38,492 bases of DNA from an uncultured Ruminococcus sp. (GCA_900551005.1 URUL01000009.1:1-38492); one strand, 5' to 3'. Shown: positions 1-8,389, numbered from the stretch's first letter. The notes: generated by a model from the letters alone, not told the origin. Numbers and translations are program-made.

Positions 1-683
1 GGGTAATGCTCACCGTAAGAGAACTGCTCGCCCGCTATGGCGAGGATGTCTCGGGAATGAGCGTTGCCGTACAGGGCAACGGAAATGTCGGCGGAACGAC
101 GGTTAAGCTTCTCGGCGAGCTCGGATGCAAAATCGTTGCCGTATCCGATGTTTCGGGCGCACTTCTTTGCGAGGGCGGACTGGATCATGAAGAAATATTC
201 AGATACAGCACAGAGCACAAGCTCCTTTGCAATTTCGATAAGGGCGCAGGCACCTTCATCGCCGGAGCAGGCGGAAACGAAGCTCTGCTCACATGCGAAA
301 CGGATATTCTTATTCCCGCCGCTCTCGAGAATCAGATCACGGGCGAAAATGCCGCAAAGATACAGGCAAAATACATCGTTGAAGCTGCAAACGGTCCTAC
401 GACTATCGAGGCAGATGAGATCCTCGAAGCTCGTGGTATCACCGTAGTGCCGGATATACTCGCCAATTCCGGTGGCGTTATCGTTTCATACTTTGAGTGG
501 GTGCAGAATCTTCAGCGCTATTCATGGACGCTCGAAAAGGTAAATTCCGAGTTGGAAGAAAAGCTTGTCTCCGCTTTTGCAAATGTATTTGACATATCGC
601 AGAAATATGGCTGTTCCATGCGCACAGCGGCATATATGGCGGCAATCCGGAGAATCGTCTCTGCGGCTAAATTGCTCGGATAA
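1..683 (+). CDS. Glutamate dehydrogenase family protein (Glu/Leu/Phe/Val dehydrogenase), C-terminal part, cut by window edge
   Basis: This is the NAD(P)-binding half of an amino-acid dehydrogenase that interconverts glutamate and 2-oxoglutarate plus ammonia in the cytoplasm. The frame is open at the left edge of the window, so the N-terminal substrate domain (about half of a normal 420-450 residue protein) lies outside. Visible landmarks are the Rossmann motif AVQGNGNVGG, then DILIPAALENQIT, VEAANGPTT and PDILANSGGVIVSYFEWVQN, the last being very typical of the glutamate dehydrogenase branch. The gene ends at a TAA-class stop and is followed by a hairpin shared with the convergent phosphopantetheinyl transferase gene. 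The family is certain. Glutamate rather than leucine or phenylalanine as substrate is inferred from the C-terminal motifs, and cofactor preference cannot be read here. Confidence 0.9.
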   Translation, partial: VMLTVRELLARYGEDVSGMSVAVQGNGNVGGTTVKLLGELGCKIVAVSDVSGALLCEGGLDHEEIFRYSTEHKLLCNFDKGAGTFIAGAGGNEALLTCETDILIPAALENQITGENAAKIQAKYIVEAANGPTTIEADEILEARGITVVPDILANSGGVIVSYFEWVQNLQRYSWTLEKVNSELEEKLVSAFANVFDISQKYGCSMRTAAYMAAIRRIVSAAKLLG

Positions 684-702
684 GACACATAAGAAATACA
701 AA

Positions 703-737
703 AAGCAGGAGCTTTCCCATGCGGGGAGCCCCTGCTT
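703..737. terminator. Bidirectional terminator between convergent genes
   Basis: An imperfect inverted repeat (AAGCAGG...GCT pairing with AGC...CCTGCTT around a short loop) is followed by a T-rich run on the plus strand and preceded by an A-rich run that serves the minus strand. It separates the dehydrogenase (plus) from the phosphopantetheinyl transferase (minus). Confidence 0.7.
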
Positions 738-749
738 AACTTTTTGCTT

Positions 750-1418
750 TTATATGTCCGCCTTTTCCAAGGAAAATTCAGCTTCTCCGAGCGTGCATAC
801 CGAGGCACGGTAGCCGTAAATATCCCGTATCTCGGAAAAGAAGGCATCTTCCGCTATTTTCCCGTTTTCGCATATATGCGCTTTGCCGTGCGGGAAAACG
901 CAGGAGAGGGAAGCAAGCGGGATATCAAAGCCCTTGCCGCGCATTTTCACATATGCTTCGCGAAGCGTCCAGAGACGGGTAAAAGCATCTACGGGATTTG
1001 ATGAGAGGAGGATGGCATTGCGTTCATAGATGCTGAAAAACTTGCTTGCTATCATATCCATCTGCGCGGGAGCGTCCGTCTTTTCTATATCCACGCCGCA
1101 TTCCGTATCGGAAACGGCACATATGACGCGCTTATCGCTGTGGGAAATATTGAAAAAGCAGTTTTCATATCCCGAAACATATGGCTTTCCGTACTCGTTT
1201 TTGAAAAATTCGGGAGCTTCAATGCCGAAAACGAGGGAGAGAGCCTTTTTTGAGAGAAGTCCCGATGCGAGAAGCTGGAGCTTCGTTTCAAGACGCGCTG
1301 CCTTTTCTATGCGCAGGCGTCTTTCCTCTGAGACCTCGCCTATTCGCGATGCAAGGGTCGACTCGTCGAAGGCGGAAAGATCCGCATAGTATACTTTTAC
1401 GAATTTACTTTTTTCCAT
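750..1418 (-). CDS. 4'-phosphopantetheinyl transferase, Sfp/AcpT type
   Basis: The enzyme transfers the phosphopantetheine arm of coenzyme A to a serine of carrier proteins (acyl carrier protein, or peptide/polyketide synthase carriers). The 222-residue length fits the two-lobed Sfp type rather than the ~120-residue AcpS type. Family motifs are seen in order: ISHS at residues 91-94, GVDIEK at 108-113 (Mg2+-binding acidic residues) and WTLREAYVK at 150-158. The ATG lies 8 nt after a GAGG ribosome site that is inside the end of the rhamnosidase gene, and the two reading frames overlap by 14 nt, so translation is probably coupled. No carrier protein or synthase gene is visible nearby, so the target is unknown. 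Confidence 0.9.
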   Translation of the reverse strand: MEKSKFVKVYYADLSAFDESTLASRIGEVSEERRLRIEKAARLETKLQLLASGLLSKKALSLVFGIEAPEFFKNEYGKPYVSGYENCFFNISHSDKRVICAVSDTECGVDIEKTDAPAQMDMIASKFFSIYERNAILLSSNPVDAFTRLWTLREAYVKMRGKGFDIPLASLSCVFPHGKAHICENGKIAEDAFFSEIRDIYGYRASVCTLGEAEFSLEKADI

Positions 1419-3630
1419 TGTTATTTACCTCGTATACATACTCACCCTCTCCGATCTCTTCATCTGTATCGGGAAGAATTACCCTTGCCGTGATGCCTTC
1501 GGGTATTTTGAAGCTGTATACCGTTCCTTTTTCAGTATTTTTCCAGGAGGAATATATCGTTCCGTATTTTGTCTTGAGAGAAGCGCCTGCCCAAGAGAGG
1601 CGCTTTGTGGCGGCAGGGGCGAGCGTGATATGAGAAAAAGCGGGAGAATCACATTTTATACCGCACATGCGTGAATATATCCAATCCCCGACTGCACCGT
1701 AGGCATAATGATTGAATGAATTCATGGATGCATCCTGAAAGCTCCCGTCCTCGCGTATACCGTCCCAGCGTTCCCATATGGTGGTGGCACCCTTTTTCAC
1801 GCAGTAGAGCCACGAAGGATATTCTTCACGCAGAAGCAGAGAGTATGCCGTTTCGTCATAGCCGTTTTCCGAGAGTGCATGGAGAAGATAAGGGGTTCCG
1901 AGAAAGCCTGTTGTCAGGCTCATGCCGCGTTCCGCGATCATTTCATTAAGCTCATGGGCGAGCTTTTTTCGTTCGCCTTCATCACGGTATAGCCCGAAAT
2001 AAAGCAGCATGGCATGATGAGTCTGCGTCTTTATATGAAATCTTTTATCCGTGCTTGCCGCTTCATATGCCTCGCTGTCCATATATTTTTCATATATTTC
2101 TGTTTTTATGCGGGAGAGAAATTCCGTATATTCCTCATACGGGAAGCCGCAGACCTTGCATGATTCAATATAGTTGCGTGTGGAAGCATATGCATATATG
2201 CAGGCGATAAAGGGCTTTGCCGTTCCGCCGGTTTTTTCTTTTCCTGCGGCATCGAGGCTAAGCCAGTCACCGAGATGATTTCGCGAGGGGCTGACATATT
2301 CATCGAAATTTTCCCGCATGTAATCCACCCATTTTTTCATCATGTCGATATTTTCGCGGAGGATGCTGATATCTCCGTAGGCGAGATACATTTGCCACGG
2401 GATGATCGTGCAGGCATCAGCCCAGCCGCAGGTATTGCTGCACCAGCCGCGGCTCGGTATTATATTCGGAACAGAGCCGTATGGCCGCTGACCTGCCCGC
2501 ATATCGCCAAGCCACTTGCGGAAGAATTTAAACACATGATAGTTATAGGAGGCACATCGGCAGAAAACCTGCGCATCTCCTGTCCAGCCGAGGCGTTCGT
2601 CTCTCTGAGGACAATCTGTGGGAATATCTATAAAATTGCTTTTCTGCCCCCATATTATATTTTCATACAGCCTGTTTAACTCGGGAGAGGAGCACTCGAA
2701 ATATCCCGTGCGTTCCATATCGGAATACAAAGCTACTGCAACGAAATCGTTTGGGTCTATATTACCGCTCCATTCGTCTATACGTATATAGCGAAAGCCC
2801 TGAAAGGAAAAGCGGGAATGCATGATATGCTCGTTTCCGTCGCATATAAAGGTGACGGACTGCTTTGCCGTACGCAGATTTTCCGTATAGAAATTTCCGT
2901 CGCTGTCAAGCACCTCCGCATGAGAAAAGCGACATACTGCATATTTTTTGCCTTTTACTCGGAAGCGGACATAGCCTGCCATATTCTGACCGAAGTCGAG
3001 AACCGTTTCGCCCTTCGGCGTATGGATCACTCCGGAAACAGGAAGAATTTCATGCTCTGCTATAAGCTCTCCTTCCTGCGGGATCAAGCGCTCGGTATCT
3101 ATATCCAGTGCCTTCGCTCCGTAAGAGCTGCGGGGAAAAAAGTTTGCATCAAAGCACTCACCGTCATACATATGAGAGAAGCGGTATTTCGTTTCCTGTA
3201 CGAGCCAGCTGTCGTCTGTAAAAACCGATCTTTCGCTGCCGTCGTCAAAGCGGATGTAAAGCGATGCGATGACGGCAATTTCCCCGGCTCCGAGGGCTTC
3301 TTCATTTTCGCACTCCGGCGCATGAAACCGAAAGCCGACGCCGACGCATATTTCAAGCAGGTTTTCACGCGAGATAAGCTCTGTCACATCGTAGCTCTGA
3401 TATTGGACCCGCGTCTTATATGAAGTCCAACCGGGTGCCAGAGGGTAAACGGGCAGTTCTTTTCCGTTCAGCGATGCCGTATAAACGCCGAGAGCAGAGA
3501 CAGAAAGAACGGCTTTTGATATCTTTTTATCTGTTTCGAAGCATTTGGAAAAGCAGAGTACTTTGTATCCGGTTGCCCGAGGACAGCGTATCCACTTTGC
3601 AGAATGTATATTTTCCAAGAGATAATCCAC
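1405..3630 (-). CDS. Alpha-L-rhamnosidase, GH78-like
   Basis: A 741-residue glycoside hydrolase predicted to release terminal alpha-L-rhamnose from plant glycosides or polysaccharides by the inverting GH78 mechanism. The N-terminal third is beta-rich and carries the carbohydrate-binding domains of the family. The (alpha/alpha)6-barrel part carries the family signature DCPQRDERLGWTGD near residues 340-355, with the acidic residues expected to include the general acid. A second conserved block, TTIWERWDG, lies near residue 615. No signal peptide is seen, so it probably works in the cytoplasm on imported oligosaccharides. The start is GTG, 8 nt after AAGG. A promoter lies just upstream, divergent from the SDR gene. 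The family call is strong; the exact substrate is not readable. Confidence 0.9.
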   Translation of the reverse strand: MDYLLENIHSAKWIRCPRATGYKVLCFSKCFETDKKISKAVLSVSALGVYTASLNGKELPVYPLAPGWTSYKTRVQYQSYDVTELISRENLLEICVGVGFRFHAPECENEEALGAGEIAVIASLYIRFDDGSERSVFTDDSWLVQETKYRFSHMYDGECFDANFFPRSSYGAKALDIDTERLIPQEGELIAEHEILPVSGVIHTPKGETVLDFGQNMAGYVRFRVKGKKYAVCRFSHAEVLDSDGNFYTENLRTAKQSVTFICDGNEHIMHSRFSFQGFRYIRIDEWSGNIDPNDFVAVALYSDMERTGYFECSSPELNRLYENIIWGQKSNFIDIPTDCPQRDERLGWTGDAQVFCRCASYNYHVFKFFRKWLGDMRAGQRPYGSVPNIIPSRGWCSNTCGWADACTIIPWQMYLAYGDISILRENIDMMKKWVDYMRENFDEYVSPSRNHLGDWLSLDAAGKEKTGGTAKPFIACIYAYASTRNYIESCKVCGFPYEEYTEFLSRIKTEIYEKYMDSEAYEAASTDKRFHIKTQTHHAMLLYFGLYRDEGERKKLAHELNEMIAERGMSLTTGFLGTPYLLHALSENGYDETAYSLLLREEYPSWLYCVKKGATTIWERWDGIREDGSFQDASMNSFNHYAYGAVGDWIYSRMCGIKCDSPAFSHITLAPAATKRLSWAGASLKTKYGTIYSSWKNTEKGTVYSFKIPEGITARVILPDTDEEIGEGEYVYEVNNNGKK

Positions 3631-3659
3631 CTCAGATGCCTTCGCATAAACTTTTTATC

Positions 3660-3688
3660 AGTATACCATAATTTATGCAAAGTTTCAA
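3660..3688 (-). promoter_or_regulatory. Promoter for the GH78-like gene
   Basis: On the minus strand TTGAAA (3683-3688) and TATACT (3660-3665) are separated by 17 nt, a good vegetative sigma-factor promoter. It faces the plus-strand promoter at 3715-3743, leaving only a short shared control region. Confidence 0.7.
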
Positions 3689-3714
3689 GCCGTTTGAGAG
3701 CTTTTGCAAAGTTC

Positions 3715-3743
3715 TTGATTTAGTTTCTTTATTGTGATACAAT
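3715..3743 (+). promoter_or_regulatory. Promoter for the SDR gene
   Basis: TTGATT (3715-3720) and TACAAT (3738-3743) are 17 nt apart on the plus strand, about 65 nt upstream of the GTG start of the SDR gene. It is divergent from the rhamnosidase promoter. Confidence 0.7.
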
Positions 3744-3808
3744 AGAGTCGGTAACATTGTGATATGCTGAGGCACTTCCGAAAATAAGGGCGAAAGGGTG
3801 ATAACAAA

Positions 3809-4600
3809 GTGAAATATATACTGGTGACAGGTGCATACGGCGGAATGGGAAGCTCGACGGTAAGAATACTCGCAGAGCGCGGATTTTTCGTATTCGCACT
3901 TGATAAAAAGACGGGTGAGGCAGAGGAGAATGTCATTCCCATAGAGGCGGATATCACGGATGAGGCGAGCGTCGCGAGAGCCGCAGAGAAGGTAAAGGAA
4001 TACACAAAGGAGCTTTTTGCCATCGTTCACTTTGCAGGCATCTATATGCTCGATTCGCTCGTGGAAATGGAAAGCTCTGCTTTTGAGCGTATTTTTCGCA
4101 TCAATCTTTTCGGCGCTTTTCTGATCAATAAAGCGTTCCTGCCTTTTTTGAAGAATGGCAGCAGAATAATCATGACTACGAGCGAGCTTGCCCCGCTCGA
4201 TCCGCTTCCGTTTACGGGCATCTATGCCATAAGCAAAAGCGCACTGGATAAATATGCTTATTCTCTCCGCATGGAGCTGCAGCTTCTTGGGATTTATGTC
4301 TCTGTGCTACGCGCAGGCGCTGTAAAAACGGGCATGCTCGGCGTTTCGACGGATGCACTCGAAAAATTTTGCGATAAGACGGAAATATACCGCTGCAATG
4401 CCGTGAGATTCCGAAATATTGTCGACAGCGTGGAGGCAAAAAGCGTTTCTCCCGAAAAAATAGCTTGTAAAGCGCTGAAAATACTCGGAAAGAAGAATCC
4501 TGCATTTGCCTACAGTATCAACCGCAATCCGCTGTTGCGCCTTCTGAATGTTTTGCCGAAACGCATGCAACTTTGGGCGATACGGCAGGTGCTGAAATGA
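3809..4600 (+). CDS. Short-chain dehydrogenase/reductase (SDR)
   Basis: A classical NAD(P)-dependent SDR of 263 residues. The glycine-rich cofactor motif TGAYGGMG is at residues 7-14, an AG-containing strand replaces the usual NNAG (HFAGIY), the catalytic serine lies in TTSE near residue 124, and the catalytic pair is YAISK at about 140-144. The C-terminal ~60 residues are basic and hydrophobic (NPLLRLLNVLPKRMQLW), as in SDRs that act on lipid-like or membrane-near substrates; that is inference only. The GTG start is chosen because an AAAGGG ribosome site lies 10 nt upstream. It is a single-gene transcript with its own promoter and a terminator shared with the convergent exchanger gene. The substrate is unknown. 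Confidence 0.85.
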   Translation: MKYILVTGAYGGMGSSTVRILAERGFFVFALDKKTGEAEENVIPIEADITDEASVARAAEKVKEYTKELFAIVHFAGIYMLDSLVEMESSAFERIFRINLFGAFLINKAFLPFLKNGSRIIMTTSELAPLDPLPFTGIYAISKSALDKYAYSLRMELQLLGIYVSVLRAGAVKTGMLGVSTDALEKFCDKTEIYRCNAVRFRNIVDSVEAKSVSPEKIACKALKILGKKNPAFAYSINRNPLLRLLNVLPKRMQLWAIRQVLK

Positions 4601-4710
4601 GGTCTTTTGTCAGAAAAGGCATGCTGATGATGAGAAACGCAGACCGAAGACCGCACATGATACGGTATTTATAATAAAAGCCATATGATTTTCCCAATAT
4701 CATAGCAAAA

Positions 4711-4766
4711 ATACACCCCGTTACACCTGTCGATTTTCAGGCGCGACGGGGTGATATTGTTTTTTC
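4711..4766. terminator. Bidirectional terminator between SDR and exchanger genes
   Basis: CACCCCGT (4714-4721) pairs perfectly with ACGGGGTG (4746-4753), with a smaller inner CCTG/CAGG stem. A T run follows on the plus strand, and an A run before the left arm gives a U tract on the minus strand. The stop codon of the exchanger gene lies in the distal T run. Confidence 0.75.
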
Positions 4767-5805
4767 AGGTAATTGATACGCCGAAAAGCGACAGATATTG
4801 CTTTAGTCCCACTGTCACAATCATCAGATAAGCGATATAGATGGCAAGCATGAGTATGCCTTGCCACCGATTGAATTTTTTGCAAATAATCGTCGGCACG
4901 GCGGCGATAAGAGAAACGATGATGGCAACGGGAAAATCAAGATAGATATTCTGAAGAGAGACCGGGAGATTGCCACCGTATACCAACGAGCAAACGGAAA
5001 GGATCAAGGTGGTATCGATAACGTTTGCACCGATTACATTGCCCACCGACATAGATGCCTGCTTTTTGACAACGGCTGTGACAGCGGTCACAAGCTCAGG
5101 CAGAGAAGTACCGATAGCGACGATCGTGACGCCGATGATGGCCTCGGAGACACCCCATGAAGCGGCAATTTTACTGCCGTTATTGACGAGAAGCTGTGAT
5201 CCCGCAACGATTCCTGCGGCGCCGATAACGACGCGGAGGATATTCAAGATCACAGATCTTTTATCTGCGGAGGGGCGCTCATCATCATTTTCCGATACAT
5301 TATTTTTGGCAGAGCGGATATTTTCGGCGATGTATAAAGCAAAAATCAATATCAGCACAAGCGCACCGGATAGGGAGAAGGAACCGTTCATCGAAAAGAG
5401 AAGCAGAGCGACAATGGCGGCTGTCAGCAGTATCGCTTTCGGAGCAAAGTCCTTTCTTTTTACGGCGATCGGCATAAATATGACGCTTATTGCCAATATC
5501 ATCGCGGTATTGCAAATGACAGAGCCGATGCCATTTCCTATTGCCATGCCGACCTTATCCTGAGAAGCGGCAATATAATCGCCGACACCCGATACGAGTA
5601 TTCCGTGCCCCTCGACAGCGGCAATGGTGGAAACTATTATTTCGGGGAGCGTGGTAGCGACGCTGATAATAGTGGCTCCGATAATGAATTTCGGTATCTT
5701 TGTAACCTCGGCAATCCATACGGCACCGTCTACAAACCAGTCTCCGCCTTTTACAATGAGGACGATGCCAACGGCAAATAAAAAGTACATCAAGAATGTT
5801 TCCAT
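4765..5805 (-). CDS. CaCA-family sodium/calcium exchanger-like membrane protein (YrbG type)
   Basis: A polytopic membrane protein of 346 residues with about ten hydrophobic helices in two related halves. Each half holds the alpha-repeat signature of the cation/calcium exchanger superfamily: GATIISVATTLPEIIVS near residues 43-59 and GVTIVAIGTSLPELVTAV near 221-238, where the acidic residue in LPE binds the cation. The middle cytosolic loop is charged (SENDDERPSADKR). The likely role is cation efflux driven by sodium or protons; ion specificity cannot be read. ATG is chosen as start with GGAGA 6 nt upstream. The same frame is open upstream of the ATG for about 60 codons without any start codon, part of the disrupted small gene described separately. 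Confidence 0.88.
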   Translation of the reverse strand: METFLMYFLFAVGIVLIVKGGDWFVDGAVWIAEVTKIPKFIIGATIISVATTLPEIIVSTIAAVEGHGILVSGVGDYIAASQDKVGMAIGNGIGSVICNTAMILAISVIFMPIAVKRKDFAPKAILLTAAIVALLLFSMNGSFSLSGALVLILIFALYIAENIRSAKNNVSENDDERPSADKRSVILNILRVVIGAAGIVAGSQLLVNNGSKIAASWGVSEAIIGVTIVAIGTSLPELVTAVTAVVKKQASMSVGNVIGANVIDTTLILSVCSLVYGGNLPVSLQNIYLDFPVAIIVSLIAAVPTIICKKFNRWQGILMLAIYIAYLMIVTVGLKQYLSLFGVSIT

Positions 5806-6086
5806 GATTTTTCTCCGATTTTTTATATATTCATGCCTAAAAAAGTGTATGGCGTTGTCACTTGATTTTTTGCCGTCAAGTATGATCTCATCAATAACGC
5901 CGCAAGCGGTAGAATGTCTGTCACCATTTACGTCGTCAAATACAATTTCTCTGACGATGTCGGCGGCATCATATGCACGTATTCCGATAAAATGGTCTTA
6001 TCTTTCAGCAGGCTGATAAGCTTTTCATTTTGTGCCTTTGCCGCGTCAAGCTTTTCATATATCTGCTTTTTGATATCATGCTGCAT
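5806..6086 (-). pseudogene. Small gene with an apparent frameshift, upstream of the exchanger gene
   Basis: An ATG at 6086 follows a good AAGGA ribosome site, 14 nt after the hydrolase stop. It opens a frame of 52 codons beginning MQHDIKKQIYEKLDAAKAQN, a charged, probably helical segment, that stops at 5928. From about 5988 a different frame becomes more protein-like (AYDAADIVREIVFDDVNGDR, then GVIDEIILDGKKSSDNAIHF). That frame has no stop before the exchanger ATG at 5805 and is in frame with it. I read this as one small gene broken by an indel near 5975-5990 that has also lost its own stop, or else a sequencing error. I do not recognise the family. Another reading is that the 52-residue frame is the real, intact product. 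Confidence 0.5.
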
Positions 6087-6099
6087 ACAAGTTTTCCTT

Positions 6100-6825
6100 T
6101 TAATAGTACATTTTTGTAAATTCAATAAGCGGAGTAGGGTCATCAAGACCATGCGGATGATGGTCACATCCGGATTTCAGGATTTCCGTTAAATTGCCGC
6201 CATTGGCTTTGAAATAATCTGACAAAATCTTTCCGTTTTCCGTATAGGGAACGGTCAGATCGCTGTCACCGCAGATCATAAAAACAGGGATACCGCTTTG
6301 CAACAGCTTGTCTTTCTCATCTATGGGGTGCTTTCGATAATTGAGAAGCTCTGACAATGTCATGCCCATTTGCTGTTCAAATTCCTCTCGGAAACCCGTC
6401 GTAGCCTTTCCGAGTGCATACGGACAGCTCAGCAGATTGAGTACCGGAGCATCCAGGTAAACAGCGGCAACATATTCGGGATATTTGGACGCAAAATATA
6501 CTGCCTGCATACCGCCGCAGCTCATACCCTCAAGCATGCATTTCTTATGAAGGCCGAAGTTTTTGATAAGATAGTCACAAAAAATCGGCCGCATATCCGT
6601 ATCTTCTTCGGGACACCAACGCGAAGTATTTTGCAGATGCGCTATATAATATCCTCTGTTCAACATGTGCAAATCAAAACTTGGAAATGCGGTTAAATAT
6701 TCGGTCTTATAAATCCATTTTGAATCTTCTCTCGGGGTTTTCGGACAAATCAGAGTAGCTTTTCTTGCGCCCAAATCAAAATCCAGTCTTTCAAAACCTC
6801 TCCATTCACTTTTTGTCATATTCAT
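6100..6825 (-). CDS. Alpha/beta hydrolase
   Basis: A 241-residue protein with the alpha/beta-hydrolase fold. The nucleophile elbow is GMSCGG with serine near residue 102, the acid is probably in CGDSDLTVPY near residue 190, and the histidine is in CDHHPHG near residue 219, giving a complete catalytic triad in the right order. No signal peptide is seen, so it is cytoplasmic. The second ATG (6825) is chosen because AAAGGAG lies 9 nt upstream; the ATG two codons earlier would be only 3 nt from it. It is the first gene of a minus-strand group with the small disrupted gene and the exchanger. The substrate is unknown; the family includes esterases, lipases and acyl-peptide hydrolases. Confidence 0.8.
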   Translation of the reverse strand: MNMTKSEWRGFERLDFDLGARKATLICPKTPREDSKWIYKTEYLTAFPSFDLHMLNRGYYIAHLQNTSRWCPEEDTDMRPIFCDYLIKNFGLHKKCMLEGMSCGGMQAVYFASKYPEYVAAVYLDAPVLNLLSCPYALGKATTGFREEFEQQMGMTLSELLNYRKHPIDEKDKLLQSGIPVFMICGDSDLTVPYTENGKILSDYFKANGGNLTEILKSGCDHHPHGLDDPTPLIEFTKMYY

Positions 6826-6862
6826 CGTCATGAGCTCCTTTCGCTCGCGTATCACGTTATCA

Positions 6863-6916
6863 AGAACTTCTGGAAAGTTCTGCATACAGTATACCATAAG
6901 GGGCAAAGCTTGTAAA
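6863..6916 (-). promoter_or_regulatory. Promoter and possible operator of the hydrolase group
   Basis: On the minus strand TTTACA (6911-6916) and TATACT (6888-6893) are 17 nt apart. A 7-bp inverted repeat, AGAACTT-N5-AAGTTCT (6863-6881), lies at or just after the expected transcription start, where a repressor could bind. The operator reading is weak. Confidence 0.55.
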
Positions 6917-6940
6917 GACCAAAAATAGTTTTCTCATGGC

Positions 6941-6976
6941 AAAAAATATCCCCGTAGGAAAGCCCTACGGGGATAT
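6941..6976 (-). terminator. Strong terminator, probably the original ppdK terminator
   Basis: Perfect 13-bp arms (ATATCCCCGTAGG at 6946-6958 and its complement at 6964-6976) with a 5-nt loop. The A run at 6941-6946 gives a U tract on the minus strand. It lies 26 nt downstream of the stop codon of the vestigial ppdK-like tail at 7003-7017, so it most likely ended ppdK transcription before the island arrived. Confidence 0.8.
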
Positions 6977-7002
6977 ACGAAATCAATAATTCATTAAATT
7001 CA

Positions 7003-7017
7003 TTATTTATTGTCTGC
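7003..7017 (-). pseudogene. Orphaned 3' end of ppdK (codons A-D-N-K-stop)
   Basis: Read on the minus strand through the 15-bp repeat, the sequence gives A-Q-A-A-I-A-D-N-K-stop. Pyruvate phosphate dikinases commonly end in LAAAQAA plus a few residues, and the resident ppdK ends A-Q-A-A-I-R-S-G-D-E-K. These 15 bases are therefore best read as the original end of ppdK, cut off by insertion of the island. Confidence 0.65.
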
Positions 7018-7032
7018 AATAGCTGCCTGTGC
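7018..7032. repeat. Island attachment site, left copy of a 15-bp direct repeat
   Basis: AATAGCTGCCTGTGC occurs here and, identical and in the same orientation, at 17130-17144 within the last codons of ppdK. Flanking bases differ on both sides. Together with the orphaned ppdK tail it marks one boundary of the integrated element. Confidence 0.75.
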
Positions 7033-7600
7033 AGAGTAGCCACGAAAAACGATTTTTTATTTATAATTTCCTGTTTCAAAATATTAAAGAAAATAATCTC
7101 TTTAAAATGTACCGGGGGAATTTCCCCCTCCTCGCAGAATGCGACAGCCGCATTGGATTTTCTGCCGTTCACCTTAACATCTGCCGTCTGTGTTCCCGTG
7201 CCGTCTAAATTCAGATACCACCTGTAATGAGTTTTGCTGTAAGGCGTAACTTTGGAAACAAACTTTTGATATATTTCACGGGGCAAGACCGGCTGTGAAA
7301 AATCAATCAGCTCATTCAGCGCCGCTTCAATTTTACTAAGCTCCAAACCCGCTTCGTCGCTTTCGGTCGGGCAATCGTCTTTTTCATATTCTGCGGTCAG
7401 CTGTGAAATTTTTTTGTCGATTTCTTCTTTCTTGTTCAAAAATTCCTCTTTTGTGATTTCGCCGTCGCTGCGCATATCCAAAAGATTATCCTTTTTGGAT
7501 TTCAGTTTTTCGATATTTGCAAGCATAACCGATTTGTTTTGTCGAGGAGCTTTAATATCCGGTTTATAACATTCGTTGAGTATTTTACAGGCAAGCTTTA
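7033..7600 (-). pseudogene. Serine recombinase remnant 1 (C-terminal part)
   Basis: The open minus-strand frame reads from about 7600 into the attachment repeat. It shows the coiled-coil region typical of large serine recombinases (IEKLKSKKDNLLDMRSDGEI and following, heptad-like charged residues), then the C-terminal beta-rich block with VKVNGRKSNAAVAF. The N-terminal resolvase domain with the catalytic serine and the zinc-ribbon domain are absent; the homology ends abruptly where the plus-strand integrase frame begins near 7602. The frame continues by chance past the repeat into chromosomal sequence and the terminator. If the two island ends are joined, it would instead continue into the fragment at 16994-17129 and stop there. 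Not functional in this copy. Confidence 0.7.
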
Positions 7601-7639
7601 TATCTCAATCAGTTTGAACTGCACAAGCTTCTTTCGGAT

Positions 7640-8179
7640 TTGGACTTAGGACAAGAGTTAAATTGGGATTGGTTCATTCTTCTTGTTGCCAAAACAGGTA
7701 TGCGTTTTTCTGAAGCACTGGCTATAACGCCGCAGGACTTTGATTTTTCAAGGCAATCCCTTTCCATCAACAAGACTTGGGACTATAAAGGAAAAGGTGG
7801 CTTTTTGCCTACTAAGAATCAATCATCGGTACGAAAAATTCAAATTGATTGGCAGCTTATTATTCAGTTTTCTACATTGGTCAAAGGGCTACCTCAAGAT
7901 GAACCGATTTTCATATCGGGGAATGTGTATAACTCAACGGTCAACGATATTCTGACAAGACATTGCAAGAAAGCAGGAATACCGGTTATTTCCGTTCACG
8001 GGCTGAGACACACTCACGCTTCACTTCTTTTGTTTGCCGGAGTATCAATAGCAAGCGTGGCACAGAGATTAGGACATTCGAGTATGACAACAACGCAGAA
8101 AACATATCTCCATATTATTCAAGAACTTGAGAATAAAGATGTTGATTTGGTAATGCGTTCGTTATCAAGCTTAAATTGA
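7640..8179 (+). CDS. Tyrosine recombinase (phage integrase family), short or N-terminally truncated
   Basis: The catalytic domain of a tyrosine recombinase. It shows the first active-site arginine in TGMRFSEAL (about residue 22), HGLRHTHASLL (about 120-130), LGHSSMTTT and the nucleophile tyrosine in KTYLHI near residue 155, so all core catalytic residues are present. The TTG start gives 179 residues; the frame is open upstream to about 7600 (FELHKLLSDLDLG) without ATG. A DNA-binding arm domain is missing or very short. Short integrases of this type are often found tail-to-tail with hsdS genes, where they invert specificity segments, and here the gene overlaps the hsdS remnant by 9 nt. That is the most likely past role. 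Whether it is still active is unclear. Confidence 0.75.
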   Translation: MDLGQELNWDWFILLVAKTGMRFSEALAITPQDFDFSRQSLSINKTWDYKGKGGFLPTKNQSSVRKIQIDWQLIIQFSTLVKGLPQDEPIFISGNVYNSTVNDILTRHCKKAGIPVISVHGLRHTHASLLLFAGVSIASVAQRLGHSSMTTTQKTYLHIIQELENKDVDLVMRSLSSLN

Positions 8180-8389
8180 CAAAAAACACTCACGCTGATG
8201 AAGGGTGATAAGGTTGTCGAGCTGCTCGAAATATGCGCCTATGGCGGCTTGCTCGCCAATGGCACTCGGTATAAAAAACTCTGTTTTAGAAACGAGTTTC
8301 CAATCTGACCTCGGCATTTTCGTTCCTGTTGATTGATTGGCAACCTCGTCAAATTGACGGCTTTGAATTAGCCTATATAGGAAACTACT
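8171..8389 (-). pseudogene. hsdS remnant: C-terminal end of a type I restriction specificity subunit
   Basis: Translation of the minus strand gives a 72-residue open stretch with strong HsdS landmarks: FLYRLIQSRQFDEVANQSTG, then TKMPRSDWKLVSKTEFFIPS, then IGEQAAIGAYFEQLDNLITL before the stop. These match the end of a target recognition domain and the following conserved helix that sets HsdS spacing. Upstream (higher coordinates) the homology ends at about 8389, exactly where the sequence changes into the 3' flank of the kanamycin-resistance gene. All of the first target recognition domain is missing, so the remnant cannot direct methylation or restriction. Confidence 0.82.

Noticed and set aside
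4597..4674. 25-codon frame overlapping the SDR stop
   Set aside because: The ATGA overlap looks like coupling, but there is no ribosome site and the peptide has no recognisable features; it lies before a terminator.
6852..7032. Continuation of the recombinase remnant 1 frame past the repeat to 6852
   Set aside because: This part runs through the orphaned ppdK tail, a terminator hairpin and the hydrolase promoter, so it is not coding.
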